Source: Nocardioides sp. TRM66260-LWL (lineage in GTDB: Bacteria; Actinomycetota; Actinomycetes; Propionibacteriales; Nocardioidaceae). From it: a DNA stretch of 64,000 nucleotides. The position numbers and the translations under genes were made by a program. Numbering within the stretch: position 1 is the first letter of the stretch; each line of letters begins with the position of its first letter. Under the pieces are notes generated by a model. The model worked only from the letters and a program-made list of their open reading frames with translations, made no database searches and had not been told where the DNA came from. The DNA lies in contig NZ_JAIQZK010000002.1 of NCBI RefSeq assembly GCF_020075545.1, positions 496,001-560,000 of the forward strand, in the 5' to 3' direction. Below, in pieces: positions 26,206-37,453 of the stretch.

Positions 26206-27156
26206 TCAGTACGTGACGACGTGCGCGCCGGCCACGGGCGCGGGCACCGCGGTGAGCCGCCGGTGGCCGCGCTCGACCATCGTCGCGTGCACCTCGTGCG
26301 CGTGCCGCATCGAGGAGCACAACAGCAGCAGCGTCGGACCCGAGCCCGAGAGCAGCACCGCGAGCGCGCCGGCGGCGCGGCCGTCCTCGACCGTGGCCGC
26401 GAGGTCGGGGCGCAGGTCGAGCGCCGGGGCGGCGAGGTCGTTGTGGAGGGCGGCGGCCAGCGCCGCGACGTCGCCCTCGGCGAGGGCGGCGAGGAGCGCG
26501 TCGGGACGCTGCGGCGCGGGCGCGGCGGGCACGAGGTCGTCGAAGCGGCGGTAGACCGACGGCGTGGAGAGCCCCTCGTCGCTCTCGACCACCAGCCACC
26601 ACCAGCCGCCGGCGTCGACGACCGGCTCGACCAGCTCGCCGCGTCCGGTGCCCAGCGCGGTGCCGCCGAGCAGCGCGAACGGGACGTCGCTGCCGAGCCG
26701 GGCGGCGAGCGCGAGGAGGTCGTCGTCGGGGGTCTGCAGGTCCCACAGCCGGTCGAGCGCCACGAGGGTCGCCGCGGCGTCGGCCGAGCCCCCCGCCAGG
26801 CCGCCGGCCACCGGGATGCCCTTGTGGATCGTGATCCGCGCTGCCCGGTCGTCCGGCAGCGCGTGGTGCTCGGCCAGCAGCCGCGCGGCGCGCAGCGCCA
26901 GGTTGGAGTCGTCGAGCGGCACCGCGGCGAGGTCGACGGCCACGCGCTCCTCGGCGGTGGCCTCCAGGCTCCAGCCCTCCCCCGGCCCGGCGTCGACGGC
27001 GGTGACGTCGTCGTAGAGGCCCACCGCCTGGTAGACGGTGACGAGCGGGTGGAAGCCGTCGGGACGCGGGGCGCCGACGCCGAGGTGCAGGTTGATCTTG
27101 GCGGGAGCGCGGACGGTGACGGACCGGCCGCCGCGCTCGGTGCGGGCCGCGCTCAT
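26206..27156 (-). CDS. ispE: 4-diphosphocytidyl-2-C-methyl-D-erythritol kinase
   Basis: GHMP kinase phosphorylating CDP-ME in the non-mevalonate pathway. It is 316 aa: [13 protein letters not shown] at the N-terminus, the ATP-binding [17 protein letters not shown], and [12 protein letters not shown]. Its ATG overlaps the stop of rsmA (ATGA). The product feeds IspF, encoded at 6.7 kb. Confidence 0.95.
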   Translation of the reverse strand: MSAARTERGGRSVTVRAPAKINLHLGVGAPRPDGFHPLVTVYQAVGLYDDVTAVDAGPGEGWSLEATAEERVAVDLAAVPLDDSNLALRAARLLAEHHALPDDRAARITIHKGIPVAGGLAGGSADAAATLVALDRLWDLQTPDDDLLALAARLGSDVPFALLGGTALGTGRGELVEPVVDAGGWWWLVVESDEGLSTPSVYRRFDDLVPAAPAPQRPDALLAALAEGDVAALAAALHNDLAAPALDLRPDLAATVEDGRAAGALAVLLSGSGPTLLLLCSSMRHAHEVHATMVERGHRRLTAVPAPVAGAHVVTY

Positions 27157-28055
27157 GCGGGGCTCCCGGCGTCGAGGCCGACCGCCGTGGGCGGCAGCGC
27201 CTCGGCGATCCGGACGAACGCGTCGAGGTCCAGCGCCTCGCCGCGGGTCAGCGGCTCGACGCCGGCGGCCGCGAGGGCGGCGTCGACCTGCTCCCCGGGC
27301 GCGAGCACCCGCAGGGCGCCGCGCAGGCCCTTGCGCCGCTGGGCGAAGGCGGCGTCGACGATCGCGAAGACGTGGGCCCGCGGCACGGCGGCGGTGGGCG
27401 GCTCGCGCCGGGTCCAGGCGACGAGCCCGGAGTCGACGTTCGGGGCCGGCCAGAAGACGGTGCGGCCGATCGCGCCGGCCCGGCGCACGTCGGCGTACCA
27501 GGCGGCCTTCACCGACGGCACGCCATACGCCTTGGAGCCCGGACGGGCGGCCAGCCGGTCGGCGACCTCGGCCTGCACCATCACCAGGCCGCGCTCGAGG
27601 CTGGGCAGCAGCTCGAGCAGGTGGAGCAGCACCGGCACCGAGACGTTGTAGGGCAGGTTCGCCACGAGCGCCGTCGGCGGCGGGCCCGGCAGCCGCTCGA
27701 CCCGCAGCGCGTCGGCGAGGACGACCTCGAACCGGTCGGCCTGGGCCGGGGCGAGCTCGGCGATGGTGCGTGGGAGCCGCGCGGCGAGGACGTCGTCGAT
27801 CTCGACGGCCGTGACCCGGCCGACCACCTCGAGCAGGGCCAGGGTCAGCGAGCCGAGGCCGGGCCCCACCTCGACGACGACGTCGTCGGGCCCCACGCCC
27901 GACTCCCGGACGATGCGGCGCACCGTGTTGGGGTCGATGACGAAGTTCTGCCCGCGCTGCTTGGTGGGCCGCAGGTCGAGCTCGGCGGCCAGCGTGCGCA
28001 CCTCGACGGGCCCGAGGAGACGCGGGCCGGCGGGGTCCTGCTCGGCCGACGTCAT
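27153..28055 (-). CDS. rsmA: 16S rRNA (adenine1518-N6/adenine1519-N6)-dimethyltransferase
   Basis: KsgA homologue, SAM-dependent; dimethylates two adjacent adenines near the 3' end of 16S rRNA. It is 300 aa with [20 protein letters not shown] motif [11 protein letters not shown] and catalytic NLPYNVSVP. The ATG at 28055 has TAGGCT 7 nt upstream, so rsmA, ispE and the ABC-F gene may have their own leaderless promoter besides read-through from rpfB. Confidence 0.96.
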   Translation of the reverse strand: MTSAEQDPAGPRLLGPVEVRTLAAELDLRPTKQRGQNFVIDPNTVRRIVRESGVGPDDVVVEVGPGLGSLTLALLEVVGRVTAVEIDDVLAARLPRTIAELAPAQADRFEVVLADALRVERLPGPPPTALVANLPYNVSVPVLLHLLELLPSLERGLVMVQAEVADRLAARPGSKAYGVPSVKAAWYADVRRAGAIGRTVFWPAPNVDSGLVAWTRREPPTAAVPRAHVFAIVDAAFAQRRKGLRGALRVLAPGEQVDAALAAAGVEPLTRGEALDLDAFVRIAEALPPTAVGLDAGSPA

Positions 28056-28062
28056 GGCCGGG

Positions 28063-28068
28063 AGCCTA
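28063..28068 (-). promoter_or_regulatory. -10 hexamer TAGGCT of rsmA (leaderless candidate)
   Basis: TAGGCT on the minus strand, 7 nt from the ATG of rsmA. Confidence 0.55.
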
Positions 28069-28149
28069 GCGGGGCCGCCGCCCACCCCGTGCGGGTGGAC
28101 GACGGCCCCGTGAGGTCGTGCGGGTGCTGGGTCGAGCGGGTCGACCGGG

Positions 28150-29786
<1,637 letters not shown>

Positions 29787-30659
29787 CTACCAGGCGCCGC
29801 CGAAGGCCACCTCGGTGGCGGCGTCGATCGCCGCGCACAGCTCGCCCAGGTCGTCGCCGCGGATCTCGGCCAGCGCCCGCACGGTGTGGGGCACCAGGTA
29901 GGAGGCGTTGACCCGCCCGCGGTAGGGGGCCGGGGTCAGGAACGGCGCGTCGGTCTCGACCAGGATCCGGTCGCGCGGGGTCAGGGCGGCGGCCTCGCGC
30001 AGCGCGCCGGCGTTGCCGAAGGTGACGGTGCCGGCGAACGACAGGAACGCGCCCCGGTCGAGGCAGGCGCGGGCGAAGGCGGCGTCGCCGGAGAAGCAGT
30101 GCATGACCCAGCGATCGGGGGCGCCCTCGGCGTCGATGACCTCGAGGACGGCGTCGTGGGCGTCGCGGTCGTGGATGACCAGCGTGCGGTCGGTGCGCTT
30201 GGCGAGGTCGACGTGCCGCCGGAACGACTCGACCTGCGCGGCCACGCCCTCCTCGCCGGTGCGGAAGAAGTCGAGCCCGGTCTCGCCGACGGCACGCACC
30301 CGGTCGTGCGCGGTGACCAGCGCCTCGAGCCGCTCCAGTGCGACGTCCAGCCCGATCGAGGCGGCCACGAGCGGCGCCTCGTTGGGGTGCAGGGCGACGC
30401 CGGCGACGATCTGGGGGTGCGCCGCGGCCGTCTCGACGGCCCACGCCGCCCGCTCGAGGTCGCAGCCGATCTGGACGATCCGGGGCACGCCGACGGCGGC
30501 CGCCCGGGCGAGCGCGTCCTCGACCGTCAACGCGTCGACCTCGAGGTCGCCGCGGGCGATGTCGAGGTGGCAGTGGTCGTCGACGACCGGGTGCGGCAGC
30601 GGCTCGGGCGCGGGCGGCCGCTCGCGCCGGGTCGCGCGGCTCTCGTTGGTCGGGCTCAC
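29787..30659 (-). CDS. tatD: TatD-family metal-dependent deoxyribonuclease
   Basis: TIM-barrel hydrolase, 290 aa, with DDHCHLDI (two His metal ligands), GETGLDFF, HDRDAHD, HCFSGD and ETDAPFLTPAPYRG. TatD proteins have 3'-5' exonuclease activity on DNA. The GTG at 30659 overlaps the stop of the upstream hydrolase (GTGA). The tatD-rpfB-rsmA-ispE order is characteristic of actinobacteria. Confidence 0.94.
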   Translation of the reverse strand: MSPTNESRATRRERPPAPEPLPHPVVDDHCHLDIARGDLEVDALTVEDALARAAAVGVPRIVQIGCDLERAAWAVETAAAHPQIVAGVALHPNEAPLVAASIGLDVALERLEALVTAHDRVRAVGETGLDFFRTGEEGVAAQVESFRRHVDLAKRTDRTLVIHDRDAHDAVLEVIDAEGAPDRWVMHCFSGDAAFARACLDRGAFLSFAGTVTFGNAGALREAAALTPRDRILVETDAPFLTPAPYRGRVNASYLVPHTVRALAEIRGDDLGELCAAIDAATEVAFGGAW

Positions 30660-31606
30660 CGGGCGCCGGCCCCGCCGTTCCGGGAGTCGTGGGAGTCCGG
30701 GGAGGCCTGGGACACCCGGGAGACCCGGTCGAGGACCGCCTCGGCGAGCGCCTCGGGCGCCTGCGTCGGGATCCAGTGGCTCACCCCGGGCAGGACCACG
30801 AGCCGGTAGTCGGCCGCGACCCAGCGGGCGGTGCCGTCGACGCCGGCCCGGCCGATGGCGACGTCGCCGTCCGACCACACCAGCGTCGTGGGCACGGTGA
30901 TGCGGGTGCGGGTGGTGGCGCGCTCGGAGAGCACGCCGAACGGCATCGCGCGATACCAGTTGAGCGCGGTCGGCAGGGCGGCGTCCTCGACCATCTCGGC
31001 GTGGAAGCGGTCGACCTCGGCCGGCGTCATGCCGCTGGCGGCGAGGGCGCGGTGCACCAGGCCGCCGCGGCGGCGGGCCAGGGCGGGCACCAGGCGCGGG
31101 GTCCAGAAGGGCAGGAAGTAGGCGGACTTGAGGATCTGGGTGGAGGTGACCTCCGCCCGCAGGAACGCCGCCAGGTGCGGCACCGAGACCGCCGTCCAGG
31201 AGCGCAGCAGGTCGGGGTGGACGCTCGCGACCGCCCAGCCGACCGCCGAGCCCCAGTCGTGGCCGACGAGGTGCACCGGGCCGGGACGTCCGGTGTGCTC
31301 GCCGATCGCCCCGATCAGGGCCGCGACGTCGTCGGCCAGCGCCAGGACGCCGTAGTCGCGCACCCGGGGCGGCCGGGCGCGCGGGCTGTAGCCGCGCTGG
31401 TCGGGCGCGAAGGTGCGCAGGCCCGCGGCGTGCAGCAGCGGGGCCACCGCCGCCCACGACGACGCCCGCTCGGGGAAGCCGTGCAGCAGGACGACGGGGT
31501 CGCCGTCGAGCGGGCCCGCGTCGACGACGTCGAAGACCAGGCCGTCGCGGGTGAAGGAGGTGAGGCGGGCGTCGGGGGCGGGGCTGCCGTCGGGGGCGGG
31601 GGTCAT
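30656..31606 (-). CDS. Alpha/beta hydrolase, epoxide-hydrolase-like
   Basis: It is 316 aa with [12 protein letters not shown] (oxyanion HGFP), [11 protein letters not shown] and the nucleophile elbow [10 protein letters not shown], in which Asp replaces Ser, as in epoxide hydrolases and haloalkane dehalogenases. [12 protein letters not shown] gives the catalytic His. It overlaps rsmI (ATGA) and tatD. Epoxide hydrolysis is the best guess; the substrate is unknown. Confidence 0.85.
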   Translation of the reverse strand: MTPAPDGSPAPDARLTSFTRDGLVFDVVDAGPLDGDPVVLLHGFPERASSWAAVAPLLHAAGLRTFAPDQRGYSPRARPPRVRDYGVLALADDVAALIGAIGEHTGRPGPVHLVGHDWGSAVGWAVASVHPDLLRSWTAVSVPHLAAFLRAEVTSTQILKSAYFLPFWTPRLVPALARRRGGLVHRALAASGMTPAEVDRFHAEMVEDAALPTALNWYRAMPFGVLSERATTRTRITVPTTLVWSDGDVAIGRAGVDGTARWVAADYRLVVLPGVSHWIPTQAPEALAEAVLDRVSRVSQASPDSHDSRNGGAGAR

Positions 31607-32472
31607 GGCGTGCTCCTCTCCCCCGGGGCGGGGGCGCGGTGGACGAGGTCGTAGACCTCGCGCTTGGGGACGCCGGCCAGGCGGGCGACGTCGGCGATGG
31701 CCTGCTTGCGGGGGGTGCCACCGGCCTCGAGCTCGGCGACGGCGGCGCGCAGCGCGTCGGGGTCGTCGTCGAGGACGCGGGGCGCGGCGCCGGCGACGAC
31801 CAGCGTCACCTCGCCGCGGACGCCGTCGGCGGCCCAGGCGACGAGGTCGCCCAGCGGGCCGCGGACGACCTCCTCGTGGGTCTTGGTGAGCTCGCGGCAC
31901 ACCGCGGCCGGACGGTCGGCGTCGAACGCCTCGGCCAGCGCGGCCAGGGCCGCCGCGGTGCGGTGCGGCGCCTCGAAGAAGACCATCGTCCGCTCCTCGG
32001 CGGCCAGCGCCGCGAGGCGTCGCGCCCGCTCGCCGGGCTTGCGCGGCAGGAAGCCCTCGAAGCAGAACCGGTCGACCGGCAGGCCGCTGACCGCCAGCGC
32101 GGTCAGCACCGCCGACGGGCCGGGCACGGCGGTGACCCGGACGTCGTGCTCGACCGCGGCCGCCACCAGCCGGTAGCCGGGGTCGGAGACGCTCGGCATG
32201 CCGGCGTCGGTGACCAGCAGCACCCGTTCGCCGGCCAGCAGCGCCTCGAGCAGCACCGGCGTGCGCGACGCCTCGTTGCCCTCGAAGTAGGAGACGATCC
32301 GCCCGCCGACCTCGACCTCCAGGTCGGCGGCGAGGCGGCGCAGGCGCCGGGTGTCCTCGGCGGCGACGACGTCGGCGCCCGCGAGCTCCTCGCGCAGGCG
32401 CGGGGCGGCGTCGGCGGCGCGGCCGATGGGCGTGGCGGCCAGCACGAGCAGGCCGGTCTCGCGTGAGGTCAT
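31603..32472 (-). CDS. rsmI: 16S rRNA (cytidine1402-2'-O)-methyltransferase
   Basis: Tetrapyrrole-methylase-fold SAM enzyme, 289 aa: [50 protein letters not shown] and [10 protein letters not shown]. It modifies the ribose of C1402 in 16S rRNA. It heads the minus-strand run rsmI, hydrolase, tatD and is divergent from the PMT gene, a very common actinobacterial pairing. Confidence 0.95.
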   Translation of the reverse strand: MTSRETGLLVLAATPIGRAADAAPRLREELAGADVVAAEDTRRLRRLAADLEVEVGGRIVSYFEGNEASRTPVLLEALLAGERVLLVTDAGMPSVSDPGYRLVAAAVEHDVRVTAVPGPSAVLTALAVSGLPVDRFCFEGFLPRKPGERARRLAALAAEERTMVFFEAPHRTAAALAALAEAFDADRPAAVCRELTKTHEEVVRGPLGDLVAWAADGVRGEVTLVVAGAAPRVLDDDPDALRAAVAELEAGGTPRKQAIADVARLAGVPKREVYDLVHRAPAPGERSTP

Positions 32473-32520
32473 GGTGCACCGATCATCGCAGCAGTCGACC
32501 GGACCGTCGGCGTCCGCCCG

Positions 32521-32526
32521 TACAGT
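32521..32526 (+). promoter_or_regulatory. -10 hexamer TACAGT of the PMT gene (leaderless candidate)
   Basis: TACAGT ends 8 nt before the GTG at 32535 and sets that start over an in-frame ATG further upstream. Confidence 0.55.
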
Positions 32527-32534
32527 GCTTCCCC

Positions 32535-34280
32535 GTGAGCACCCTGCGCGACCCCGCCGAGACGGCCACGTCGCCGACGGCACCGACGGCGGGCCGGGTG
32601 CCGCTGGAGCGCGACGCGCACGGCCGCCCGCGTCCGACCGCCTGGGCCCGGGCGCGCGGCCGCCTGGCGCTGGAGGACCCGCTCGTCGGCTGGCTCTCGG
32701 CGCTCGCGCTGACGCTGCTGGCCTTCGCCCTGCGGCTGTGGCACCTCGGCACGCCGCGGGAGTTCGAGTTCGACGAGACCTACTACGCCAAGGACGCCTG
32801 GTCGCTGATCAACCAGGGCTACGTGCACTCCTACGTGCCCGACGCCAACGAGCGCATCCTCTCCGGCCAGACCACCGGCCTGTGGGAGTCGGGTCCGTCG
32901 ATGATCGTGCACCCCGAGGTCGGCAAGTGGCTGATCGGCCTGGGCGAGAAGGCGCTGGGCATGGACCCCTTCGGCTGGCGGATCGCCTCGGCGATCGCCG
33001 GCTCGCTGCTCGTCCTGGTGATGATCCGCCTGGCCCGCCGGGTCACCGGCTCGACGCTGCTGGGCCTGGTGGCCGGCGTCCTGATCATGTTTGACGGCCT
33101 GGCGTTCGTGCTCTCGCGGCTCGCGCTGCTCGACGTCTTCCTCGCGCTCTTCCTGCTCTGCGCCACCAGCTGCCTGGTCAACGACCGGTTCTGGCTGCGC
33201 GCCCGCCTGGCCGACCTCGTCCCCGAGCGCGTCGGCCCGGGCGGCTGGGGGCCGGTGCGCGCGGTGCTGTGGCGGCCGTGGCTGCTCGCGGCGGGCGTCT
33301 GCTTCGGACTGGCGCTGGGCACCAAGTGGACCGCGATCTACCCCCTGGCCGCCTTCGGCGTGCTGGTGGTCGCGTGGAGCGCCGGGGCCCGCCGCTCCTT
33401 CGGGGTGCGGCTGGCCTGGCTGCGCTCGCTGGTCGTCGACGGGCTCCCGGCCTTCGGCTACCTCGTCGTCGTCGGCCTGGTGGTGTACGTGGCCACCTGG
33501 ACGGGGTGGCTGGTCCACGCCTCGGCCTACGAGCGCGACCTGTCGTCCACGCAGTACACCCAGTACGTGGCCAGCCAGGGCTGCGACGGCGAGTCGGTGC
33601 GCACCGAGAGCGACCCCACGAAGCGGTGGCCCACCGCCACCGAGCCGGACGCGCGCGGCCTCGGCGAGGTCGTCCAGTCGCTGCGGTCGCTCTGGTACTA
33701 CCACCAGGACGTCTACACCTTCCACACGCACTTCCTCGACTGCGCCACCCACAGCTACGCCTCGAACCCGGCCGGGTGGCTGCTGCTCAACCGGCCGGTG
33801 GGCGTCTCCGCCGACACCGGCATCCAGCCCGGCGAGCGCGGCTGCACCGCCGCGCCCGGCAGCGACTGCCTGCGCCAGGTGCTGCTCATCGGCACCCCGG
33901 CGGTGTGGTGGGGCGGCATCGTCGCGCTGGTGTACGCGCTGCTGGTGTGGGTCGGACGGCGCGACTGGCGCTTCGGGCTGGCGGTCGTCGGCGTCGCCTC
34001 CACCTGGCTGCCGTGGCTGCAGTACGGCGACCGGCCGATCTTCCTCTACTACCTGGTGGCGACCCTGCCCTTCGTCGTGCTCGCGCTGACCCTCGGCATC
34101 GGCCACCTCATCGGCCCCGACCGCAGGACCACGCCGCGGCGCACGATCGGCACGATCCTGGCCGGCACCTACGTGGTGCTGGTGGTGGCGAACTTCGCCT
34201 GGTTCTGGCCGATCTTCACCGACGGGCTGCTGACGCACGCGCAGTGGTTCGACCGCATCTGGTTCAGCAGGTGGATATGA
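32535..34280 (+). CDS. Dolichyl-phosphate-mannose--protein mannosyltransferase (PMT family)
   Basis: Polytopic GT39 enzyme that O-mannosylates exported proteins from polyprenyl-phosphate-mannose. It is 581 aa with many hydrophobic helices. The catalytic Asp-Glu lies in the first external loop ([13 protein letters not shown]). A long loop with several Cys ([25 protein letters not shown]) lies between the middle helices, and the C-terminal helices follow at about 465-580. The GTG start is supported by the -10 hexamer. It overlaps the next gene (ATGA). Confidence 0.93.
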   Translation: MSTLRDPAETATSPTAPTAGRVPLERDAHGRPRPTAWARARGRLALEDPLVGWLSALALTLLAFALRLWHLGTPREFEFDETYYAKDAWSLINQGYVHSYVPDANERILSGQTTGLWESGPSMIVHPEVGKWLIGLGEKALGMDPFGWRIASAIAGSLLVLVMIRLARRVTGSTLLGLVAGVLIMFDGLAFVLSRLALLDVFLALFLLCATSCLVNDRFWLRARLADLVPERVGPGGWGPVRAVLWRPWLLAAGVCFGLALGTKWTAIYPLAAFGVLVVAWSAGARRSFGVRLAWLRSLVVDGLPAFGYLVVVGLVVYVATWTGWLVHASAYERDLSSTQYTQYVASQGCDGESVRTESDPTKRWPTATEPDARGLGEVVQSLRSLWYYHQDVYTFHTHFLDCATHSYASNPAGWLLLNRPVGVSADTGIQPGERGCTAAPGSDCLRQVLLIGTPAVWWGGIVALVYALLVWVGRRDWRFGLAVVGVASTWLPWLQYGDRPIFLYYLVATLPFVVLALTLGIGHLIGPDRRTTPRRTIGTILAGTYVVLVVANFAWFWPIFTDGLLTHAQWFDRIWFSRWI

Positions 34281-34702
34281 CGACCTTCGCCCCCGGCTGG
34301 GACGACCTCCCCGCCCCGCTGCTCGACTTCTGGACCGAGCGGCACCTGTGCACCCTCACGACGCTGCGCGCCGACGGCCGGCCGCACGTCGTGCCGGTGG
34401 GGGTGGCGCTCGACCCCGAGCAGGAGTGCGCCTGGGTGATCACCAACCCGGGCTCGGTGAAGGCCCGGCACGTGCTGCGCGACGCCGGCACCGCCGAGGT
34501 CGCCGCCTGCCAGGTCGACGGCGCCCGGTGGTCGACGCTCGAGGGCACCGCCGAGCTGCGCTCGGACGCCGCGTCGGTGGCGCGGGCCGTCGAGCGGTAC
34601 GCCTCGCGCTACCGCCAGCCGCGGGAGAACCCCGAGCGCGTGGCGCTGCGGCTGACGGTGCGTCGCTTCGTCTTCGGGCCGGGGCTGCTGCGCGTCGGGT
34701 GA
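34277..34702 (+). CDS. PPOX-class F420/FMN-dependent protein
   Basis: Split-barrel flavin/F420-binding protein, 141 aa: LLDFWTERHLCTLTTLRADGRPHVVPVGVALD, ITNPGSVKARHVLRD and CQVDGARWSTLEGTAEL are typical for the Rv1155/TIGR03618-like group. It probably reduces a small molecule with F420H2; target unknown. Translationally coupled to the mannosyltransferase gene, but the functions need not be related. Confidence 0.82.
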   Translation: MTTFAPGWDDLPAPLLDFWTERHLCTLTTLRADGRPHVVPVGVALDPEQECAWVITNPGSVKARHVLRDAGTAEVAACQVDGARWSTLEGTAELRSDAASVARAVERYASRYRQPRENPERVALRLTVRRFVFGPGLLRVG

Positions 34703-34735
34703 CCCGCGTCGCGGGACCGCCGTGCACGCGACCCC

Positions 34736-34741
34736 TACGCT
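34736..34741 (+). promoter_or_regulatory. -10 hexamer TACGCT of the formamidase-like gene
   Basis: TACGCT ends 7 nt before the ATG at 34749. Leaderless start of the ureide locus's first operon. Confidence 0.55.
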
Positions 34742-34748
34742 TCGGCCC

Positions 34749-35843
34749 ATGCCTCCCGCTGCCCCCGTCCGCGTGCTCGAGCTCGGCGAGGACGTGCCCG
34801 CCGGCCCGTACGTCGCGTCGTCGCCCGACGCGGTGCTGTGGGGCCGGCTGCCCTGCGCGGCCGACGCGCCGCAGCTGAGCGTCGAGCCCGGCACCGAGCT
34901 GACCGTCGACACGCTCAGCCACGAGGGGATCCTGGAGGACCAGGGCCGTGACCCGGAGCGGTTCTTCGCCCCCCACGACGTGCCGGTGCTGGCCGACGCG
35001 GTCGCGCTGGCGGCCTCCGACCACCCGCGCACGTTCGGCGTCGACGGGCCGCACGTCGTCAGCCGTCCGATCGAGGTCGCCGGCGCGCGGGTCGGCGACC
35101 TGCTCGCCGTCACGCTGCTCGACGCCGTCCCGCGGGTGCCCTACGGCGTCGTCTCGAACCGCCACGGTCGCGGCGCGCTGCCCGGCGAGTACCCGCTCGA
35201 CGGCGACGCGGTGTGGTCGGCGTTCGCGCGGGTCTGCGACGACGGGACGCACGCGACCCTGCCGCTCGTGCCCGGCGGCGCCGACGGTCCCCGGTTCCCG
35301 ATGGCGCCGTTCCTCGGCATCATCGGCGTCGCGGTGCCCGGCGACGTGCGTCCGCACTCGGTGCCGCCCGGCGCGCACGGCGGCAACCTGGACATCTCGC
35401 TGCTCACCGCGGGCTCGACGCTCTACCTGCCGGTGCAGGTCGACGGCGCGCTGGCGTACGTGGGCGACCCGCACTTCGCGCAGGGCGACGGCGAGGTCGC
35501 GCTGACCGCGCTCGAGGCGTCGCTGCGCGTCCGGGTGCGGCTCGACGTCGTGCCGCACGAGGACGCCGTGGCCCGGTTCGGCGAGCTCGCCGGGCCGCTC
35601 GCCGAGACCACCGACCACCTCGTGCCGACCGGGCTCGACGAGGACCTCGACGTCGCGGTGGCGAACTGCGTGCGCGCGGCGATCGCGCTGCTCCAGGCAC
35701 GCTACGGCATGGACCCGCGTCAGGCGCTCGCCTACCTCTCGGCGGCCACCGACTTCGAGATCTCCCAGGTGGTCGACGTGGTGAAGGGCGTGCACGCGCG
35801 CATCCGCAAGGCCGACTTCGCGCACCTGACGGGGGCCCGGTGA
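34749..35843 (+). CDS. Acetamidase/formamidase family protein (FmdA/AmdA)
   Basis: It is 364 aa with LTVDTLSHEGILEDQG, ARVGDLLAVTLLDAVPRVPYGVVSNRHG, AVPGDVRPHSVPPGAHGGNLD and VGDPHFAQGDGEV, which are the conserved blocks of FmdA_AmdA amidases. These release ammonia from short amides. It overlaps the AtzH-amidase gene (GTGA) and lies next to a purine catabolic operon that yields oxalurate. Oxamate, formamide or a similar small amide are candidate substrates by inference. The ATG at 34749 fits the -10 at 34736. Confidence 0.85.
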   Translation: MPPAAPVRVLELGEDVPAGPYVASSPDAVLWGRLPCAADAPQLSVEPGTELTVDTLSHEGILEDQGRDPERFFAPHDVPVLADAVALAASDHPRTFGVDGPHVVSRPIEVAGARVGDLLAVTLLDAVPRVPYGVVSNRHGRGALPGEYPLDGDAVWSAFARVCDDGTHATLPLVPGGADGPRFPMAPFLGIIGVAVPGDVRPHSVPPGAHGGNLDISLLTAGSTLYLPVQVDGALAYVGDPHFAQGDGEVALTALEASLRVRVRLDVVPHEDAVARFGELAGPLAETTDHLVPTGLDEDLDVAVANCVRAAIALLQARYGMDPRQALAYLSAATDFEISQVVDVVKGVHARIRKADFAHLTGAR

Positions 35844-37384
35844 GCGCGGGCGTCGGCCCCGGCCCCGCGCTGCCGGTGCCCGACGGCCTGGTCGAGGCGT
35901 TCTGGGCCTACGAGCGGGCGCTGATGGCCGACGACGTCGCGACGCTCGACGCGCTGTTCGCGCCGGCCTCGACGACGCTGCGCGGGGACGCCGAGGGGCT
36001 GCTGGTCGGCCACGACCGGATCAGCGCGTTCCGCAGCGGACGCGGAGGCGCCCCGCGACGGCGGATCCTGCAGACCCACGTGCAGGTGACCGACCCCGAC
36101 CACGCGCTCGTCGTGGCCGTCACCGAGCTCGAGCGCGGCGGTCGCGGGCAGCAGACGCAGCTGTGGGCGCGGTTCGCCGACGGGTGGAAGGTGACGGCCG
36201 CGCACGTCTCGGTGCCCGCGCCCGCGCTCGACCGGCGGATCTGGCGAGTCGTGGGCGACCCGCTGGTGGCCGGGGTCGCCGCGGGGCCGCTGACCGGGGA
36301 GTCGGTGGCGGTCAAGGACCTCTTCGCGGTGGCCGGCCAGGTGATCGGCGCCGGCAACCCGGTCTGGGAGCGCGAGGCGCCCGTCGAGCGCGGCGACGCG
36401 GCCGTCGTCGCGGCGCTGGTGGAGGCCGGGGCCGACGTGCGCGGCATCGCCCGAACAGACGAGTTCGCCTACTCGCTGGCCGGCGTCAACGCCCACACCG
36501 GCACCCCGCCGAACCCCGCCGCTCCCCATCGGCTCGGCGGCGGCTCGTCGTCCGGCTCGGCCGCCGCGGTGGCCCTGGGCCACGCGACGATCGGGCTCGG
36601 CACCGACACCGGCGGCTCGATCCGGGTGCCGGCCGCCTACCAGGGGCTGTACGGCATCCGCACCACCCACGACGTGCTCGACCGGCACGGCATGCTCGCG
36701 CTGGCGCCGACCTTCGACGCCGTCGGCTGGCTGACCCGCTCGGCCGACCTGCTGGCGCTCGTCGGCGAGGTGCTGCTGCCCGCCGCCGAGGTGCGCAGCC
36801 GCGACCTGGTCGTCGTCCCGGAGCTGCTGCGGCTCGCCGACACCGACGTCGCCTCCGCGCTGGACCGGTGGGTGGCCGACCGCGGGCTGGTGGTGCGGGA
36901 GACCTGGCCGCTGCACGACCTCGACCGCTGGCGCGAGGCGTTCACGACCTGGCAGGCGTGGGAGGCCTGGCAGGTGCGCGGGGCCTGGATCTCCGCGGCG
37001 CTGGAGGCGCACGGGCCCGACGTGCTCAGCGCCGACGTGCGCGGCCGGTTCGAGACCGCCCGCGCGGTGACGATGGCGCAGGCGCACGCGGCGTACGACG
37101 TGGTGGTCGAGGCGCGGGCGCGGATCCGCGAGCTGATCGGCGGACGCGTGCTCGTCCTCCCCTCGGCGCCGACCGTCGCCCCGCCCCTCGGCCCCGGTCT
37201 GGACGCGCGGCTGCAGGACACCCGGCTGGCGACCACGCGGCTGACCTGCCTGGCCGGCCTGGGCGGTCTGCCCGCAGTGAGCATCCCCGTGCGCACCGCC
37301 GCCGGCCTGCCCGCCGGTGTGTGCCTGGTGGCCGAGCCCGGCGCCGACCTCGACCTGCTGCGACTGGCCCAGACCCTGGCCTGA
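35840..37384 (+). CDS. AtzH/HpxZ-like domain fused to an amidase-signature hydrolase
   Basis: It is 514 aa. Residues about 15-125 (DDVATLDALFAPASTTLRGD, GRGQQTQLWARFADGWKVTA) form an AtzH-like (former DUF3225) domain. Residues about 140-510 are an amidase-signature enzyme with Lys159 (SVAVKDLF), a cis-Ser in GGGSSSGS (236-238) and nucleophile Ser260 in GTDTGGSIRVPA. In Klebsiella hpxWXYZ the same two parts are separate genes, HpxZ and HpxY, linked to oxalurate use after uric acid; in triazine degraders AtzH and AtzE work together. Here they are one polypeptide beside the ureide operon. Allophanate hydrolase (AtzF-like) is the main alternative. Confidence 0.85.
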   Translation: MSAGVGPGPALPVPDGLVEAFWAYERALMADDVATLDALFAPASTTLRGDAEGLLVGHDRISAFRSGRGGAPRRRILQTHVQVTDPDHALVVAVTELERGGRGQQTQLWARFADGWKVTAAHVSVPAPALDRRIWRVVGDPLVAGVAAGPLTGESVAVKDLFAVAGQVIGAGNPVWEREAPVERGDAAVVAALVEAGADVRGIARTDEFAYSLAGVNAHTGTPPNPAAPHRLGGGSSSGSAAAVALGHATIGLGTDTGGSIRVPAAYQGLYGIRTTHDVLDRHGMLALAPTFDAVGWLTRSADLLALVGEVLLPAAEVRSRDLVVVPELLRLADTDVASALDRWVADRGLVVRETWPLHDLDRWREAFTTWQAWEAWQVRGAWISAALEAHGPDVLSADVRGRFETARAVTMAQAHAAYDVVVEARARIRELIGGRVLVLPSAPTVAPPLGPGLDARLQDTRLATTRLTCLAGLGGLPAVSIPVRTAAGLPAGVCLVAEPGADLDLLRLAQTLA

Positions 37385-37403
37385 GGCCGACCCGCAACAC
37401 TCC

Positions 37404-37419
37404 TGAAACACCGGTTTCG
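37404..37419. promoter_or_regulatory. Dyad TGAAACACCGGTTTCG upstream of uraD, putative RpiR operator
   Basis: GAAAC-N4-GTTTC is a perfect 5-bp dyad 35-50 nt before uraD. An equivalent site, CTGAAAC-N4-GTTTT, lies upstream of the transporter operon at 48004-48020. A further GTTTCA overlaps the uraD -10. The RpiR-type gene inside the operon is the obvious candidate regulator. Confidence 0.6.
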
Positions 37420-37440
37420 CCGGCTGTCACACGAGACCCG

Positions 37441-37446
37441 TAGGTT
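37441..37446 (+). promoter_or_regulatory. -10 hexamer TAGGTT of the uraD operon (leaderless candidate)
   Basis: TAGGTT ends 7 nt before the GTG at 37454 and follows the dyad by 21 nt, so a bound regulator would cover the -35 region. Confidence 0.5.
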
Positions 37447-37453
37447 TCACGGC

